Assembly: GCA_018818125.1 (NCBI GenBank)
Contig: JAHISQ010000165.1
Coordinates: 1 to 64,000, forward strand
Direction: 5' to 3'
Source: Candidatus Rifleibacteriota bacterium
GTDB taxonomy: Bacteria; Muiribacteriota; Ozemobacteria; Ozemobacterales; Ozemobacteraceae
DNA: 64,000 nucleotides
Numbering within the stretch: position 1 is the first letter of the stretch; each line of letters starts with the position of its first letter. A model generated the notes under the pieces. That model saw nothing but the letters and a program-made list of their open reading frames with translations. It made no database searches and was not told where the DNA came from. The position numbers and the translations under genes are program-made. Below are positions 36,481 to 46,016 of the stretch, in pieces.

Positions 36481-37271
36481 GGTAAATAAGCCACACAGAA
36501 ATTGTTGATGCCAACAGTGAGAAAGTAATTAACGGCAAGAATGAGCATGATCGAAACGACAACAGCGCTGGTTGTGCTCTGACCGACGCCTTCGGCGCCG
36601 CCCTCAGTGGTAAACCCCTTATAACAACCGATAATGCCGACAATACTGCCAAAAACGGTGGCCTTAAGAAGGCCGCCCATAATATCCCGGATCTGCAGCA
36701 TATGCAGAATAGAATCTTTAAACGAAATCAGTGTGAGCCCGATCTGATTAACAGCTACAATCGAACCGCCAATCATTCCGACAACGTTGGTAAAAATGGT
36801 CAATATGAACAGCATGATTGTGCAGGCCCAGAAACGTGGGACCACGAGATATTCAACCGGGTTGGTTGCCATGGTTTCGAGAGCGTCAATCTGTTCGGTG
36901 ATTTTCATGGTGCCAATCTCAGCGGCAATGGCGCTACCGACACGGCCTGCAACCACGATAGCAGTCAGGATTGGAGCCAATTCACGCGCCATAGACAGGG
37001 CAACAACCCCGCCCACATAGCTTTGCGCACCCATCTGCGCGAACTGAAATCCCATCTGCACGACAAGAACCGCGCCGGTAGATATGCCGGTAATCGCGAC
37101 CATAAGCAGCGAGTCAACGCCGATACGAGACATCTGCTCAATCAGGTCTGATATGGCAAAACGACCTGTTTTGATATTGTGAAAAGTCCAGTAGATTGTC
37201 TGCAAAAACAAAATACTTACTTTGCCAATTGAATCCAGAATATCTTTTGCAGCTTTTTGTAAAAAGCTCAT
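36477..37271 (-). CDS. mlaE: Phospholipid ABC transporter permease
   Basis: The protein has 264 residues and about five hydrophobic segments. It carries the MlaE/PermE signature region (VVAGRVGSAIAAEIGTMKIT, EQIDALETMATNP) and the conserved YKGFTTEGGAEGVG loop near the C-terminus. It is the membrane half of the Mla transporter. It lies 39 nt after the S55 peptidase gene and overlaps mlaF, so all are probably in one transcript. Only a weak Shine-Dalgarno is visible. Confidence 0.95.
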   Translation of the reverse strand: MSFLQKAAKDILDSIGKVSILFLQTIYWTFHNIKTGRFAISDLIEQMSRIGVDSLLMVAITGISTGAVLVVQMGFQFAQMGAQSYVGGVVALSMARELAPILTAIVVAGRVGSAIAAEIGTMKITEQIDALETMATNPVEYLVVPRFWACTIMLFILTIFTNVVGMIGGSIVAVNQIGLTLISFKDSILHMLQIRDIMGGLLKATVFGSIVGIIGCYKGFTTEGGAEGVGQSTTSAVVVSIMLILAVNYFLTVGINNFCVAYLP

Positions 37272-37310
37272 AATTCGCTTCTTTCAATCATGCGTTTCGC
37301 TCTTAACATT

Positions 37311-39170
37311 TTATTCCTCGCTCAGGGTCAAAGTGGTATCGACTCTGCCGGTAACTACAAGATTGGTTGGCTGAATTTCAATATCTTTGCCGCTAAGCTT
37401 GATTTTCTTCGATTCATCGCCTTCCACCGAAAGTTGAAAAAGCAGATCCGAATTCTTTGGCGAACTGGCCCAGGTGCGAATAACCGAATCAAAATCGGCA
37501 GACTGCGCCTCATCAGTGCGCGCATCTCGCCCAGTTTTGATATCGCGGCTATCAACAGAGGCCTCAGCGTCGTCAACCCTCATATTCAGGCCAGATACAG
37601 TAAGAACCAGGTTTTCTTTTCCGATATCCTGAGGAATAGGAATTTTAACCTTTCTAACAAACTTTTTTTCGCGGAACGGGCGTAACGAAACCTCGACATC
37701 AAGCACGCCCCCACCAGCGACCTGCGCATTTTTTATCTCGACTTTTTCGATAGACAGCGTGCGCCGACGTTTTTCGATCTCGATTTTGAGCAACAGGCGT
37801 GTCGGCATAACCTCTTCTAGTTCGCTTTCGATTACCATTTCGATGAGACTGTTAACTTCGTTGATCAGCGACTGAACGATATCTGTGCGCGAATAAAACA
37901 TGTTTTCGCGACGAAAGCTGTATTGCTCGCCTGATGCGTTGGCACAATCGAGCGAAATTCCCATCAACGCGGTTCCAGGGCCGGCGCGATCGATAACTCC
38001 TTCAAGAGCCTGCACGAGTGTAGAATCAAGCACCATACCCAAAACCGAAGGGTCTTTAACGATCTGATAATTGATACTTTTAGTTATCTGCAAGTTCTTG
38101 TCGAGCACGTCGATCTGGACTGGCACCATTTCTGGGAACCGGCCGATTTCGCCGCTGATACCTTTTTCACGATCCTGAGTGATAATACCTATCATTTCGC
38201 TGGGTGCACCTATCTTGAATGGCATTTCAACGCTGGCAAATGAGTGATGAATGTAAGCACCAGTCATCAAAAACGAAACCCCGCCCTTTTTGAGAAAGGG
38301 ATGGGCCAGCGCCAGAATTCGATGATCACTGCGATGGGTCATGGTGCCGAGAGTTGTAATATTTATGTCACCACGCGCGAGCTGGATGCCAATTGAAGAT
38401 CCGGGTAGATAAGAGCTTGCTCCTGGTTCAATCGGTTCGTCGACAAATTCACGACTTTTTCCTGCCAGATCTTTTTGAGCAAACTTGATGTTGTTTCGCT
38501 TCATTTTTGTTTCGAGCACCTCGGCGGCATGGCCAGAAAGGCCTTCAACAAACATCTCAGCCGCTGCTTGTTGAAAAACAAGCTCGTCAGCAGCAGGCTT
38601 CATCTGACTGGCAGACTGATTATATGCAACTTCCCACACGGCAGAAACAGTCCTATCACCAATCCTGACCGGCTCATTGAGCTGCCAACGCTTCGGCTCG
38701 CCATTGTCTGGTAGACAGGCAAGATCAGGATACGACCAGATTTCCAGCATTTCTTCGATGGGAGTGACCAAGCCGACAGTGTGATCGGTCATTGTCCAGC
38801 CAGAACTGATTCCGCCCATCAGTTTGCCGTCGATATATACGGGACTGCCACTCATCCCGGCGGCAATACCTCCAGCCCGGCGTATCACGTCACCACTGAC
38901 CCTTACCAGAATTGACTTGCCGTTGATCAGAAGGTTTTCGTTAACCTTGTTATTAGCAAGAATCCCAAGAACCTCAACATCGAAAGACTCAATGTGACGC
39001 CCCTGAATCACGGTTTTGCCGGTGCCACGCATGCCGACTTTTACGTCTTTGATCTTTAGAATCTCAATGTTATCGGCAAAAGCTGAACAGGCATTCCCCA
39101 ACAGGAATGCCAGAATAATCGATATCAGGCTGAACAGTTTTCTGTCAGCGGTTAGTAATGAGGATCCCAT
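37311..39170 (-). CDS. SpoIVB-type S55 peptidase domain protein
   Basis: ATG 39170, with GGAG eight bases upstream, gives 619 residues and overlaps the preceding gene by 26 nt. A hydrophobic signal segment (ISIILAFLLGNACSAFA) leads into an S55 domain: VKVGMRGTGKTVI, GIAAGMSGSPVYIDGKLMGG with the presumed nucleophile Ser, then VTPIEEMLE. SpoIVB is a secreted serine peptidase that triggers sigma-K in sporulating Firmicutes; homologues outside that group are widespread and of unknown role. The C-terminal half (about 430-619) is unfamiliar and beta-rich. A role in envelope processing is inferred from its operon with mla genes. Confidence 0.8.
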   Translation of the reverse strand: MGSSLLTADRKLFSLISIILAFLLGNACSAFADNIEILKIKDVKVGMRGTGKTVIQGRHIESFDVEVLGILANNKVNENLLINGKSILVRVSGDVIRRAGGIAAGMSGSPVYIDGKLMGGISSGWTMTDHTVGLVTPIEEMLEIWSYPDLACLPDNGEPKRWQLNEPVRIGDRTVSAVWEVAYNQSASQMKPAADELVFQQAAAEMFVEGLSGHAAEVLETKMKRNNIKFAQKDLAGKSREFVDEPIEPGASSYLPGSSIGIQLARGDINITTLGTMTHRSDHRILALAHPFLKKGGVSFLMTGAYIHHSFASVEMPFKIGAPSEMIGIITQDREKGISGEIGRFPEMVPVQIDVLDKNLQITKSINYQIVKDPSVLGMVLDSTLVQALEGVIDRAGPGTALMGISLDCANASGEQYSFRRENMFYSRTDIVQSLINEVNSLIEMVIESELEEVMPTRLLLKIEIEKRRRTLSIEKVEIKNAQVAGGGVLDVEVSLRPFREKKFVRKVKIPIPQDIGKENLVLTVSGLNMRVDDAEASVDSRDIKTGRDARTDEAQSADFDSVIRTWASSPKNSDLLFQLSVEGDESKKIKLSGKDIEIQPTNLVVTGRVDTTLTLSEE

Positions 39171-40704
39171 TAGAAATTCTCCGCTCATTTCCGTCAGATG
39201 GTGAATTTACGATTCTACCCTTAACTATCATCGACGACGAACCGCCACCATCAAGATTAATTGCATGACGCGCCCCAAGAATCCTTAAATATACAGCAAG
39301 TTCATCAAGTTTCATACCAGCATTGCGTTTTGATCGGCCATCCACGACAACCATCAATAAATCGCCGTCGAAAGTCTGAGCCACAGCCGTGCGTGGATGT
39401 CGACCATTGATTATCGAGTTGTCAAATTTCTCCTCGCGACCATTGATATCCTGACGCCCATCGCTGATAAGTCTCGGGCCGCCACATACGGCGTGCTTTA
39501 TGGTGTTCCAGGGCTTATCGATCGAGTAATCAAGCACCACCGACTGGCCAAGCCTGAGCAATTTAAGCTGCTCTGCCTTTTCGCCGCCGGCCGAAACTAC
39601 TACGCCGTCAGGCGGAATCAGAGCATCATTAGCATGAATACCGACAATCTTTCCCTTTACCAGAACAATTTCGACGCCGCGCTCTGGAGTCAGAGTGCTT
39701 CTTGCATACTCAGGCGTATAAACCACCAACAGGTCGCCACGTCTTGGCTGATTTACCGCGTCGATTGCAATCGAGAGTTTACCAGACCTGAGCACTCCTG
39801 AAAAGTCCGGATTTCCAAAAATTAAAGAATCATCTTCGCTGATCCCAAAAACAGAACGACGATAAAGCGGAGAACTTATCAGCCGGCGATTGATGATCAA
39901 AGTGCCAATCGGGTCACCACGCGGAGTAAAGTAAGCACCGTTGATCCCGGCAATTGCGCCATAGCGCTTCACCATCGACGAAAGCGTTTCTTTCTGTGCA
40001 ATACCTTCGTTAGCCAGCACCGGAAAAAGCTTGGTTGAACTCGAAAATGGCTCTACCCGCAAAATATGCACGTCTGTGTGACCAGTGGCAACTTTGGTTC
40101 GATCTCGATAGTATGTGACACCCTCGACAACCTTTTCGCCAACTGGCAGAGTAAAGCGCGATTTATCAGACTGGTAAGGAATGCAAAGCCTGAAAATACC
40201 CGAAGTCTCAGAAGCTGTATATGGATTGCCGATACGGCCACGAGCGCCAAAAACCAGTTCTGAATACTTATTAGTCTGATGAATCGAAAACTTGTCGAAT
40301 TTTTTCTGCAACTGCGCAATAAATTCGGGATTGATATCATGCAGCGCCGGCATTAATCTTATTCGCAAAAGCTTGCCACCTTGCGAGCGCCTGAGAACCC
40401 GCACACTTTGTGTTAATTCAAATTCAGTGATTTCGTAAGACTCTTCAGTTCTGAAACTCAGGTTCAACACTTCCGGCAAAACCACTACGTCATCAGGCTC
40501 GCCAACAGGTTCCGGCATCTGGTCTTCACCGAGCTGGTCAATCTTTTCTTCATCGTCGGAAAGATCAGGTCCGCGCATTTCTATCTGCCTGGAATCATCC
40601 TCGTTCCAGTCCTCTGCATCTCTATAAACAACGTTCTCCGTCTGCATGACAGCACCAACCAGAAAAATCTGGCCGATTATCAGCAACAGCAGAAATTGTT
40701 TCAA
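39145..40704 (-). CDS. Secreted phosphodiester glycosidase (NAGPA)-family protein
   Basis: The protein has 519 residues. It begins at a TTG (40704) with a signal-like LLLLIIGQIFLVGAV; AAGGA lies only two bases upstream, so the exact start is uncertain. The N-terminal 200 residues are acidic then beta-rich and unrecognised. From about residue 215 it matches the NAGPA/DUF2233 family: IAGINGAYFTPRGDPIGTLI, VCGGPRLISDG, PRTAVAQTFDGDLLMVVVDG and NLDGGGSSSMIVKG. Members cleave sugar phosphodiesters or occur in exopolysaccharide systems. It is the first gene of the probable 40.7-30.4 kb minus-strand operon. Confidence 0.82.
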   Translation of the reverse strand: MKQFLLLLIIGQIFLVGAVMQTENVVYRDAEDWNEDDSRQIEMRGPDLSDDEEKIDQLGEDQMPEPVGEPDDVVVLPEVLNLSFRTEESYEITEFELTQSVRVLRRSQGGKLLRIRLMPALHDINPEFIAQLQKKFDKFSIHQTNKYSELVFGARGRIGNPYTASETSGIFRLCIPYQSDKSRFTLPVGEKVVEGVTYYRDRTKVATGHTDVHILRVEPFSSSTKLFPVLANEGIAQKETLSSMVKRYGAIAGINGAYFTPRGDPIGTLIINRRLISSPLYRRSVFGISEDDSLIFGNPDFSGVLRSGKLSIAIDAVNQPRRGDLLVVYTPEYARSTLTPERGVEIVLVKGKIVGIHANDALIPPDGVVVSAGGEKAEQLKLLRLGQSVVLDYSIDKPWNTIKHAVCGGPRLISDGRQDINGREEKFDNSIINGRHPRTAVAQTFDGDLLMVVVDGRSKRNAGMKLDELAVYLRILGARHAINLDGGGSSSMIVKGRIVNSPSDGNERRISNGILITNR

Positions 40705-40812
40705 AGTCCTTCTGATAGCAAACCTCAGCTAAAACATTATTATTCCGGGAATAGTATCGGCATTTTGCTTCACCAACCTTAATCTCAAACACATCTCAAT
40801 TGTGTCGATTTA

Positions 40813-40846
40813 TTGACAACGATGAATCAAAGTGCTAACTAGTTAG
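40813..40846 (+). promoter_or_regulatory. TTGACA box and 12-bp palindrome before the ABC transporter operon
   Basis: A perfect TTGACA lies at 40813-40818. The palindrome CTAACTAGTTAG (40835-40846) occupies where the -10 box would lie, 32 nt before ATG 40878. The -10 match itself is poor. This could be an operator for a repressor or activator, or a weak promoter that needs help. Confidence 0.35.
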
Positions 40847-40877
40847 TAATACTTTGTGATAGCAGTTGGTGAAATTT

Positions 40878-41657
40878 ATGACCCAAACGGTATTAGAGCT
40901 TAAGAACGTCTCTAAAAGTTACTCTCTGGCACCTGGATCCTCAAAGGAAGCGCAAGGTCGCCGGGCCGCCATCGACAATATCAGTCTGACACTCTCTGCC
41001 GGCCAGATTTACGGATTTGCCGGCCTCAATGGAGCAGGTAAAACCACTTCTATCAAGGCAGCGCTTGGACTGATCCGGCCAGATTGTGGTTCTATCGAGC
41101 TTTTCGGCGAAGCAATCGATGCGGCAGCTTTTAACAAAATCGGGTTCTGCCCCGAGAAGCCAGTTTTTTACGAAACCCTGACCGCTAATGAGATCGTTGA
41201 TTTTTCAGGTAAGCTTCTCGGCATAGTTGCTGACGACACCCGAAAGAAATACATTCTCGAAAGAGTTGGTCTTTACGAAGACCGCCACAAACGAGTCGGC
41301 GCCTTTTCGAAAGGCATGCAACAGAGGCTTGGCATTGCCTGCGCCATGCTGCATGATCCCGCGCTTTACATTCTCGACGAGCCAGCCAGCGGCCTCGACC
41401 CTCTCGGCCGCCGCCTGATCAAAGACATATTGAAGGAACTCAAGCAAGCAGGCAAAACAGTATTCTTCAGCACGCACATCATTTCTGATATTACAGAAAT
41501 ATGTGACAAGATCGCGATTATTCATAAGGGTCGCATTCTTTTCGAGGGTTCTGTTGACGAATTCTGCCCTGAACATAAAAATGGCGAAGAGCGCTTTGTA
41601 AGAATCGTTCAGGATTATGACCGCAAAGCCCTGTCTGCTGGAGCAGAAGAAGCTTGA
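40878..41657 (+). CDS. ABC transporter ATP-binding protein
   Basis: ATG 40878 with GGTGA at good spacing gives 259 residues. Walker A (LNGAGKTTSIKAAL), signature (FSKGMQQRLGIA), Walker B (ALYILDEPASGLDP) and the switch His (FFSTHII) are intact. The form is that of ABC-2 exporters (CcmA/NatA-like). It is followed one base later by a multispan permease and then an overlapping His/Cys-rich membrane protein. The substrate is unknown. Confidence 0.92.
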   Translation: MTQTVLELKNVSKSYSLAPGSSKEAQGRRAAIDNISLTLSAGQIYGFAGLNGAGKTTSIKAALGLIRPDCGSIELFGEAIDAAAFNKIGFCPEKPVFYETLTANEIVDFSGKLLGIVADDTRKKYILERVGLYEDRHKRVGAFSKGMQQRLGIACAMLHDPALYILDEPASGLDPLGRRLIKDILKELKQAGKTVFFSTHIISDITEICDKIAIIHKGRILFEGSVDEFCPEHKNGEERFVRIVQDYDRKALSAGAEEA

Positions 41658-41658
41658 C

Positions 41659-42450
41659 ATGAATATGAACTACATAGAGGCACGGGTATCGTGTATAACT
41701 TCGATTGCCTGGTATTCTTTTATTGAGGCCTTGCGCAACCGGCTTTTTCTCGGCGTGCTTCTGCTCGCACTGCCCTTCACAGCTGCAGCCTGGAACATAG
41801 ATGTCTACCAACTTGGCTTTCAGACCAAGTTTATCTCTGATGCCGGGCTGACACTCATTTCAACGCTTGGCCTACTGGTTGTGCTGTTTTTTTCCCTGGA
41901 TCAGATCATACCAGATATCGAAAGACGCACTATTTACTTCATCTTCACACGTGTACCCAGTCGCCACACTTACATGCTCGGCAGATTTCTCGGCATTGTT
42001 GCCACTCTGTTCTGTTTGCATGTATTTATGTCAGGCCTGCTGATGCTTATAATAAGACTGCGCGCCGATGCGTGGTTCACTGAGATTCCTATTGCCGGCC
42101 TGATAATTTTTCTCAAGCAATCGCTGCTCGTATCAATTGTAATGCTGCTGGCTTCATGCACTTCGAAAATCATTACCGTAAGCCTGAGCGTTCTCATCTA
42201 TGTTATCGGGCACGGCCTCGATATTTTCCGCATGCTGGCCGAGCAGAGTGGAAACTTCGTTTTCGCCTTTCTGCTTGATCTGGCAGCGATAATACTACCG
42301 GATTTTTCGCTTTACGAGACTCGGATCATGATAATGCACGAAATTCCAGCTCAAACCTCTGCGCTGCTGATACTGGCATTTTATACTTTTTCAGCCATAA
42401 TCTTTTATCTCGCTATTGGCGGTGCAGTGCTTAAACGTAGAGACCTATGA
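41659..42450 (+). CDS. ABC-2 type permease
   Basis: ATG 41659, one base after the ATPase stop, gives 263 residues. About six hydrophobic segments are seen (LGVLLLALPFTAAAW, LTLISTLGLLVVLFF, FLGIVATLFCLHVFM and others). The loop IIPDIERRTIYFIFTRVPSRHTYMLGRF has the form found in ABC-2 permeases of the NosY/gliding type. It should form an exporter with the preceding ATPase. No strong Shine-Dalgarno is visible, consistent with coupling to the upstream gene. Confidence 0.85.
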   Translation: MNMNYIEARVSCITSIAWYSFIEALRNRLFLGVLLLALPFTAAAWNIDVYQLGFQTKFISDAGLTLISTLGLLVVLFFSLDQIIPDIERRTIYFIFTRVPSRHTYMLGRFLGIVATLFCLHVFMSGLLMLIIRLRADAWFTEIPIAGLIIFLKQSLLVSIVMLLASCTSKIITVSLSVLIYVIGHGLDIFRMLAEQSGNFVFAFLLDLAAIILPDFSLYETRIMIMHEIPAQTSALLILAFYTFSAIIFYLAIGGAVLKRRDL

Positions 42451-43769
42451 TTAAACAGTTTAAAAATAACTCGACTGGTTCGGCCAGATTGTCGTTTCTA
42501 TTGGTCATGCTGATGCTTGTGATGGCTCTGGCTTCGCAATATACGATGAAAGCCAGACACTGGAACCACTACTACCCAGAAGCACTTGTCACAAGCCTCT
42601 CCGATCTGGCATTACAGGCGATTCCGGCGCAGATAAAGAGCTTTTCCGCCGGAGTATTTCGCATCACTGCAGACGAATACATGCATATCGGGCCAAGCAA
42701 AAAGACTAAACAAAACTTTGTTGCCGGCAGCTTTGCCGGCAACACTGAAATAATGTCGCTGCTCGAGCTTTCAGTAATTCTCGAGCCCACCAACATGGAA
42801 ATGTATGCGGTTATGAGCCAAAATCTGGCTTTTCATCTAAACCGCTTTCACGATGCGATCGAACTGTTGCACCGTGGCATTCTGGCCAACAAAAGGTCGC
42901 CCGACCTGCACAAACTTTATATGGCAGGAGCTTACTGCTATGGCTTCATTAAAAAGCCCTCATTTTCCAGCCACGAAGAGGTTAAGAAAAATCGTGCCAT
43001 TGCAGTAAACTATCTCAATGCAGCAATTAGCAGCTATCTGAAAAATGAGTATCGTCTGACCCCGACAATGGCAGATGACTTTGCCAACCTGCAGAATTAC
43101 TATGTTCTGCAAAGTCGCTTTTTATCAGATATCGGAAAAAGAGAGCTTGCCCTCGAAGCCTGGAATAAGGTCACAGCCGAACGCCAGAAAAGCTATCTCG
43201 GCCATTTCTTTACGATGGTGCAGCAGAAAGAAACAGCAATGCCGGAGTTTCCCGATGATCTGCTGACACCGGAATACAAGAGTCTTTTTCAAGTAAGCAC
43301 CATCAGAATGCCTTATGGCGCTACGGCGCCTTATCGGTTCTGGCTCGTCGATTCTACAAATCTCTATTACCTGACAATATACGCGCGCGGCCTCGGCGCT
43401 CTTAGCCTGCTCGAAAAAGACTGCCCACAACACCAGGCCGCCTTAGAAGCCAGCGAAACAAGTATTGATGGGATTAACGACCCGTTTCCGAAACTGTCGG
43501 ACTGCGGTCACGACCATTCTTCAGAAAACGAGCATGCGCTACATCAGCAACAGACCACAGGAGCCGATCAAGACCAAGATCGAGATCACACACACATTTC
43601 ACTCGACCATGTCTGTGGCCCAGAATGCGAACACGAACGCCATCACGAAAATGGCGAAGAATGCCAGCACTGCGCCAGCGCCAAATCTTGGAAACAGGCT
43701 GGCAACTCAGTAATGCTGCAGGGCATTCTCATGCTTACAGTTGCTGTTTTGATCCGCAAGTTTTTCTGA
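42447..43769 (+). CDS. Membrane-anchored helical-repeat protein with His/Cys-rich metal-binding-like segment
   Basis: The protein has 440 residues; its start overlaps the permease stop (ATGA). An N-terminal span (about 15-31) and a C-terminal span (about 420-438) bracket a helical, TPR-like body (LLELSVILEPTNMEMYAVMSQNL, HDAIELLHRGILANKRS). Between about 350 and 412 lies a stretch dense in His, Cys, Asp and Glu (DCGHDHSSENEHALH, DHTHISLDHVCGPECEHERH, ECQHC), typical of metal-binding linkers. As the third gene of an ABC-2 operon it may be a metal-sensing or accessory subunit. I know no named family with this arrangement. Confidence 0.75.
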   Translation: MIKQFKNNSTGSARLSFLLVMLMLVMALASQYTMKARHWNHYYPEALVTSLSDLALQAIPAQIKSFSAGVFRITADEYMHIGPSKKTKQNFVAGSFAGNTEIMSLLELSVILEPTNMEMYAVMSQNLAFHLNRFHDAIELLHRGILANKRSPDLHKLYMAGAYCYGFIKKPSFSSHEEVKKNRAIAVNYLNAAISSYLKNEYRLTPTMADDFANLQNYYVLQSRFLSDIGKRELALEAWNKVTAERQKSYLGHFFTMVQQKETAMPEFPDDLLTPEYKSLFQVSTIRMPYGATAPYRFWLVDSTNLYYLTIYARGLGALSLLEKDCPQHQAALEASETSIDGINDPFPKLSDCGHDHSSENEHALHQQQTTGADQDQDRDHTHISLDHVCGPECEHERHHENGEECQHCASAKSWKQAGNSVMLQGILMLTVAVLIRKFF

Positions 43770-43792
43770 TAATTCATTAAAAGCAAATATAT

Positions 43793-43821
43793 TTTACTCT
43801 TGTCGTTGATGATGATAGAAT
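43793..43821 (+). promoter_or_regulatory. Sigma-70-type promoter for the Wzz/Wzy-like pair
   Basis: TTTACT (43793-43798) and TAGAAT (43816-43821) are 17 bp apart. Initiation would be near 43828, about 40 nt before ATG 43869. Confidence 0.5.
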
Positions 43822-43868
43822 GCCCAATCATACCAACAGACGCTCGACAATTCAGGATTCTTTAGCCA

Positions 43869-44777
43869 ATGGAAAACACCCCGGAATTTAAACTGACCGA
43901 AATATTTCAACTGGCGCGCAAGCATCGTTTTGTTGGATTGTGTTGCCTTGTCTTATGCCTGTTTCTTGAAGTGTGGTTCTACAATTACCCGCCCCGAGGC
44001 GTAGTCGGCGAAGACATGCTTATCGCCGGCAGTAACATGGGCAATTCACTGGTAGATCTTAATTCTCTATGGGCAAGAATCGTCAATGACGACGCACTTA
44101 TGCTGGAGATTATCGACCGCTCAGCAATTTGCAAACACACAGAACAAAGCAAACGACTAAGTTTTCTCAAACGCTCAATAAGACAAGATCTTAAATTTCA
44201 AATTGAAAACAATACTATCGTTAAAATTTCGTTTAAAAGACCCGCTTCAAATCAAGTCAGACCTTTTCTGAACTACTTTACCGATACGTTTGTCAAAAAA
44301 CTCGACGCCATTGGCATGGAAGGCCTTGAATTGCGCAGACAGAGTGCCAGCGTTCAGTTTGCAAATGTTATTGAGCGAATGAAATTCGTCGCTTCCATTT
44401 TCAGCATTTCAGGAATTCATGAACTGCTTTCCGACTACAGCAACAAACCACTGCAGACCGATAAAATTCTGGCTGTGTTTCAGACAGTTAATGCTGGCAG
44501 CAATATAGGTAGAGTACTGCTCGGCGAATTGCTGCCACAATACACAGCAGCAGGAATTCACTATGAGAAGTATTTCAGGAATGACATGCAATTTCTTGAT
44601 CTTTTCCCGCGTTCTTCAGTTATATTGACCAGCAGGAATATGCCAGCCACTCCGGTACAGCCATTTTACGAGCTGATATTTATTTTGTGTCCAGTTGCGG
44701 TAAGCCTGATGTATTTATCTTTATTGATAGTTTTACGAGCTAGAGACTCACAAGATCGCTGCGATGCAAGTTGTTGA
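43869..44777 (+). CDS. Wzz-like polysaccharide co-polymerase (chain-length regulator)
   Basis: The protein has 302 residues. An N-terminal span (about 19-40) and a C-terminal span (about 268-292) flank a periplasmic domain, with a Pro-rich NMPATPVQPF just before the second span, the topology and motif of PCP/Wzz proteins. No kinase domain is attached. It overlaps by 14 nt a polymerase-like gene, the natural partner whose product length it would regulate. Sequence similarity is weak, so the call rests on topology and context. Confidence 0.65.
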   Translation: MENTPEFKLTEIFQLARKHRFVGLCCLVLCLFLEVWFYNYPPRGVVGEDMLIAGSNMGNSLVDLNSLWARIVNDDALMLEIIDRSAICKHTEQSKRLSFLKRSIRQDLKFQIENNTIVKISFKRPASNQVRPFLNYFTDTFVKKLDAIGMEGLELRRQSASVQFANVIERMKFVASIFSISGIHELLSDYSNKPLQTDKILAVFQTVNAGSNIGRVLLGELLPQYTAAGIHYEKYFRNDMQFLDLFPRSSVILTSRNMPATPVQPFYELIFILCPVAVSLMYLSLLIVLRARDSQDRCDASC

Positions 44778-45999
44778 ATCTAGAGAAGATCTCTCGTGGT
44801 GTTGGTCTGCCTATTTTCTTCTGATTCCCTTTGGTTTGCCTTTATTGATGGGACTGGTAATAAGTGATTTGCCGGCGCTGTGCCTGATAATAATCACGGT
44901 AATCGGAATACTCAGCGGAAAAACTATCACATTTGGAAAAACCGAAGCCTGGTTTACTTTTTTTATTGGCTGTTCATTAATTGGCTTAGAAATCTTACAG
45001 GTCCCCGATTTCTATTTACGAGAGTTAATGGCGATGCTATTTCTCTTTGTTTGCTTTAAAATCACCTCTGATTTTTTAGACAGCAGAGAACGTTTCGACA
45101 AAGCTGTTGTCCTGACCGGAAATGCCATGGCTGCGCTGCTGGCAATCAATACGATTACAGTTTTCAGCTATAACACTCTAGCTCAGGAGCTGACTGGCTT
45201 TTTTTTTACCAGCGCCAAGTTGAGCTGGCCATTTGAATTTTCTGGTCAGCTGGGCATATCATTGACGCTGCTGTTCCCAGTCTGTTTATGCAGCCGCTCT
45301 TTCCCATGGCTGCAAAGAGTGCTTCTTTATGTCATGCTGATAGTAAATGCCGGGGCAATAGCTTCACGCAGCGTGTTCTGGCTCTGCCTGTTCGAAATTA
45401 TATATATAGAATTTTTTGTTTACGCGAAGAAAGTAGCAGCTCACAACATATTAAAGGGATTGGGGCTCTTCTGCATCATGGCAGCGTTGATAGTATTCTT
45501 TGGCGAAGACTTTAATTTTCAGCGCAGTCTCGGCCAGCTGGAAGCAAGCCCTCTGCTTTTCGACGAGCCAAGAATGATGACGCTGCGAAAAACGCTTCAA
45601 ACAGTGCCAGCGTGGATTCAAGGCTATGGACTGGGCTGTTTCAAAGCCTTTAATGAACTGGAAATACATAACACCCCGCTAAGCATTCTGGTTGAAACTG
45701 GCTTCATGGGCTTTATTTCTGCTTTTATGTTCATTGTGACAATTTTTAAAAGCATATGGTGGATCGATAGCGCAAAACACCAGACAATAAAAAAGGGTCT
45801 GATAATTTCCTTTGCGGCAATTCTGTTTAACGGCATGTTTCGCAATCTTCTCACCAACCGTGCGTGCTGGTTCATTCTGGCACTATGCTATTGCAGCCGG
45901 CACTTTCAAAAAGATCTGGCGACAGATATGGCGACAACCCTGCAAAAAACCACAGCTGCAGTTAAAACCTTTTCAGAAGAAAGTCACCGGATACCTTAA
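44764..45999 (+). CDS. O-antigen polymerase/ligase-like membrane protein
   Basis: The protein has 411 residues and about ten hydrophobic segments. The Wzy_C region is recognisable: IASRSVFW, then the large periplasmic loop with IQGYGLGCF and the closing HNTPLSILVETGFMG motif shared by O-antigen ligases and Wzy polymerases. It would polymerise or transfer undecaprenyl-linked polysaccharide in the inner membrane. Polymerase is favoured because of the adjacent Wzz-like gene. It ends 17 bp from the convergent glycosyltransferase gene. Confidence 0.78.
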   Translation: MQVVESREDLSWCWSAYFLLIPFGLPLLMGLVISDLPALCLIIITVIGILSGKTITFGKTEAWFTFFIGCSLIGLEILQVPDFYLRELMAMLFLFVCFKITSDFLDSRERFDKAVVLTGNAMAALLAINTITVFSYNTLAQELTGFFFTSAKLSWPFEFSGQLGISLTLLFPVCLCSRSFPWLQRVLLYVMLIVNAGAIASRSVFWLCLFEIIYIEFFVYAKKVAAHNILKGLGLFCIMAALIVFFGEDFNFQRSLGQLEASPLLFDEPRMMTLRKTLQTVPAWIQGYGLGCFKAFNELEIHNTPLSILVETGFMGFISAFMFIVTIFKSIWWIDSAKHQTIKKGLIISFAAILFNGMFRNLLTNRACWFILALCYCSRHFQKDLATDMATTLQKTTAAVKTFSEESHRIP

Positions 46000-46016
46000 A
46001 AGCTTTCTGTTGAGAT

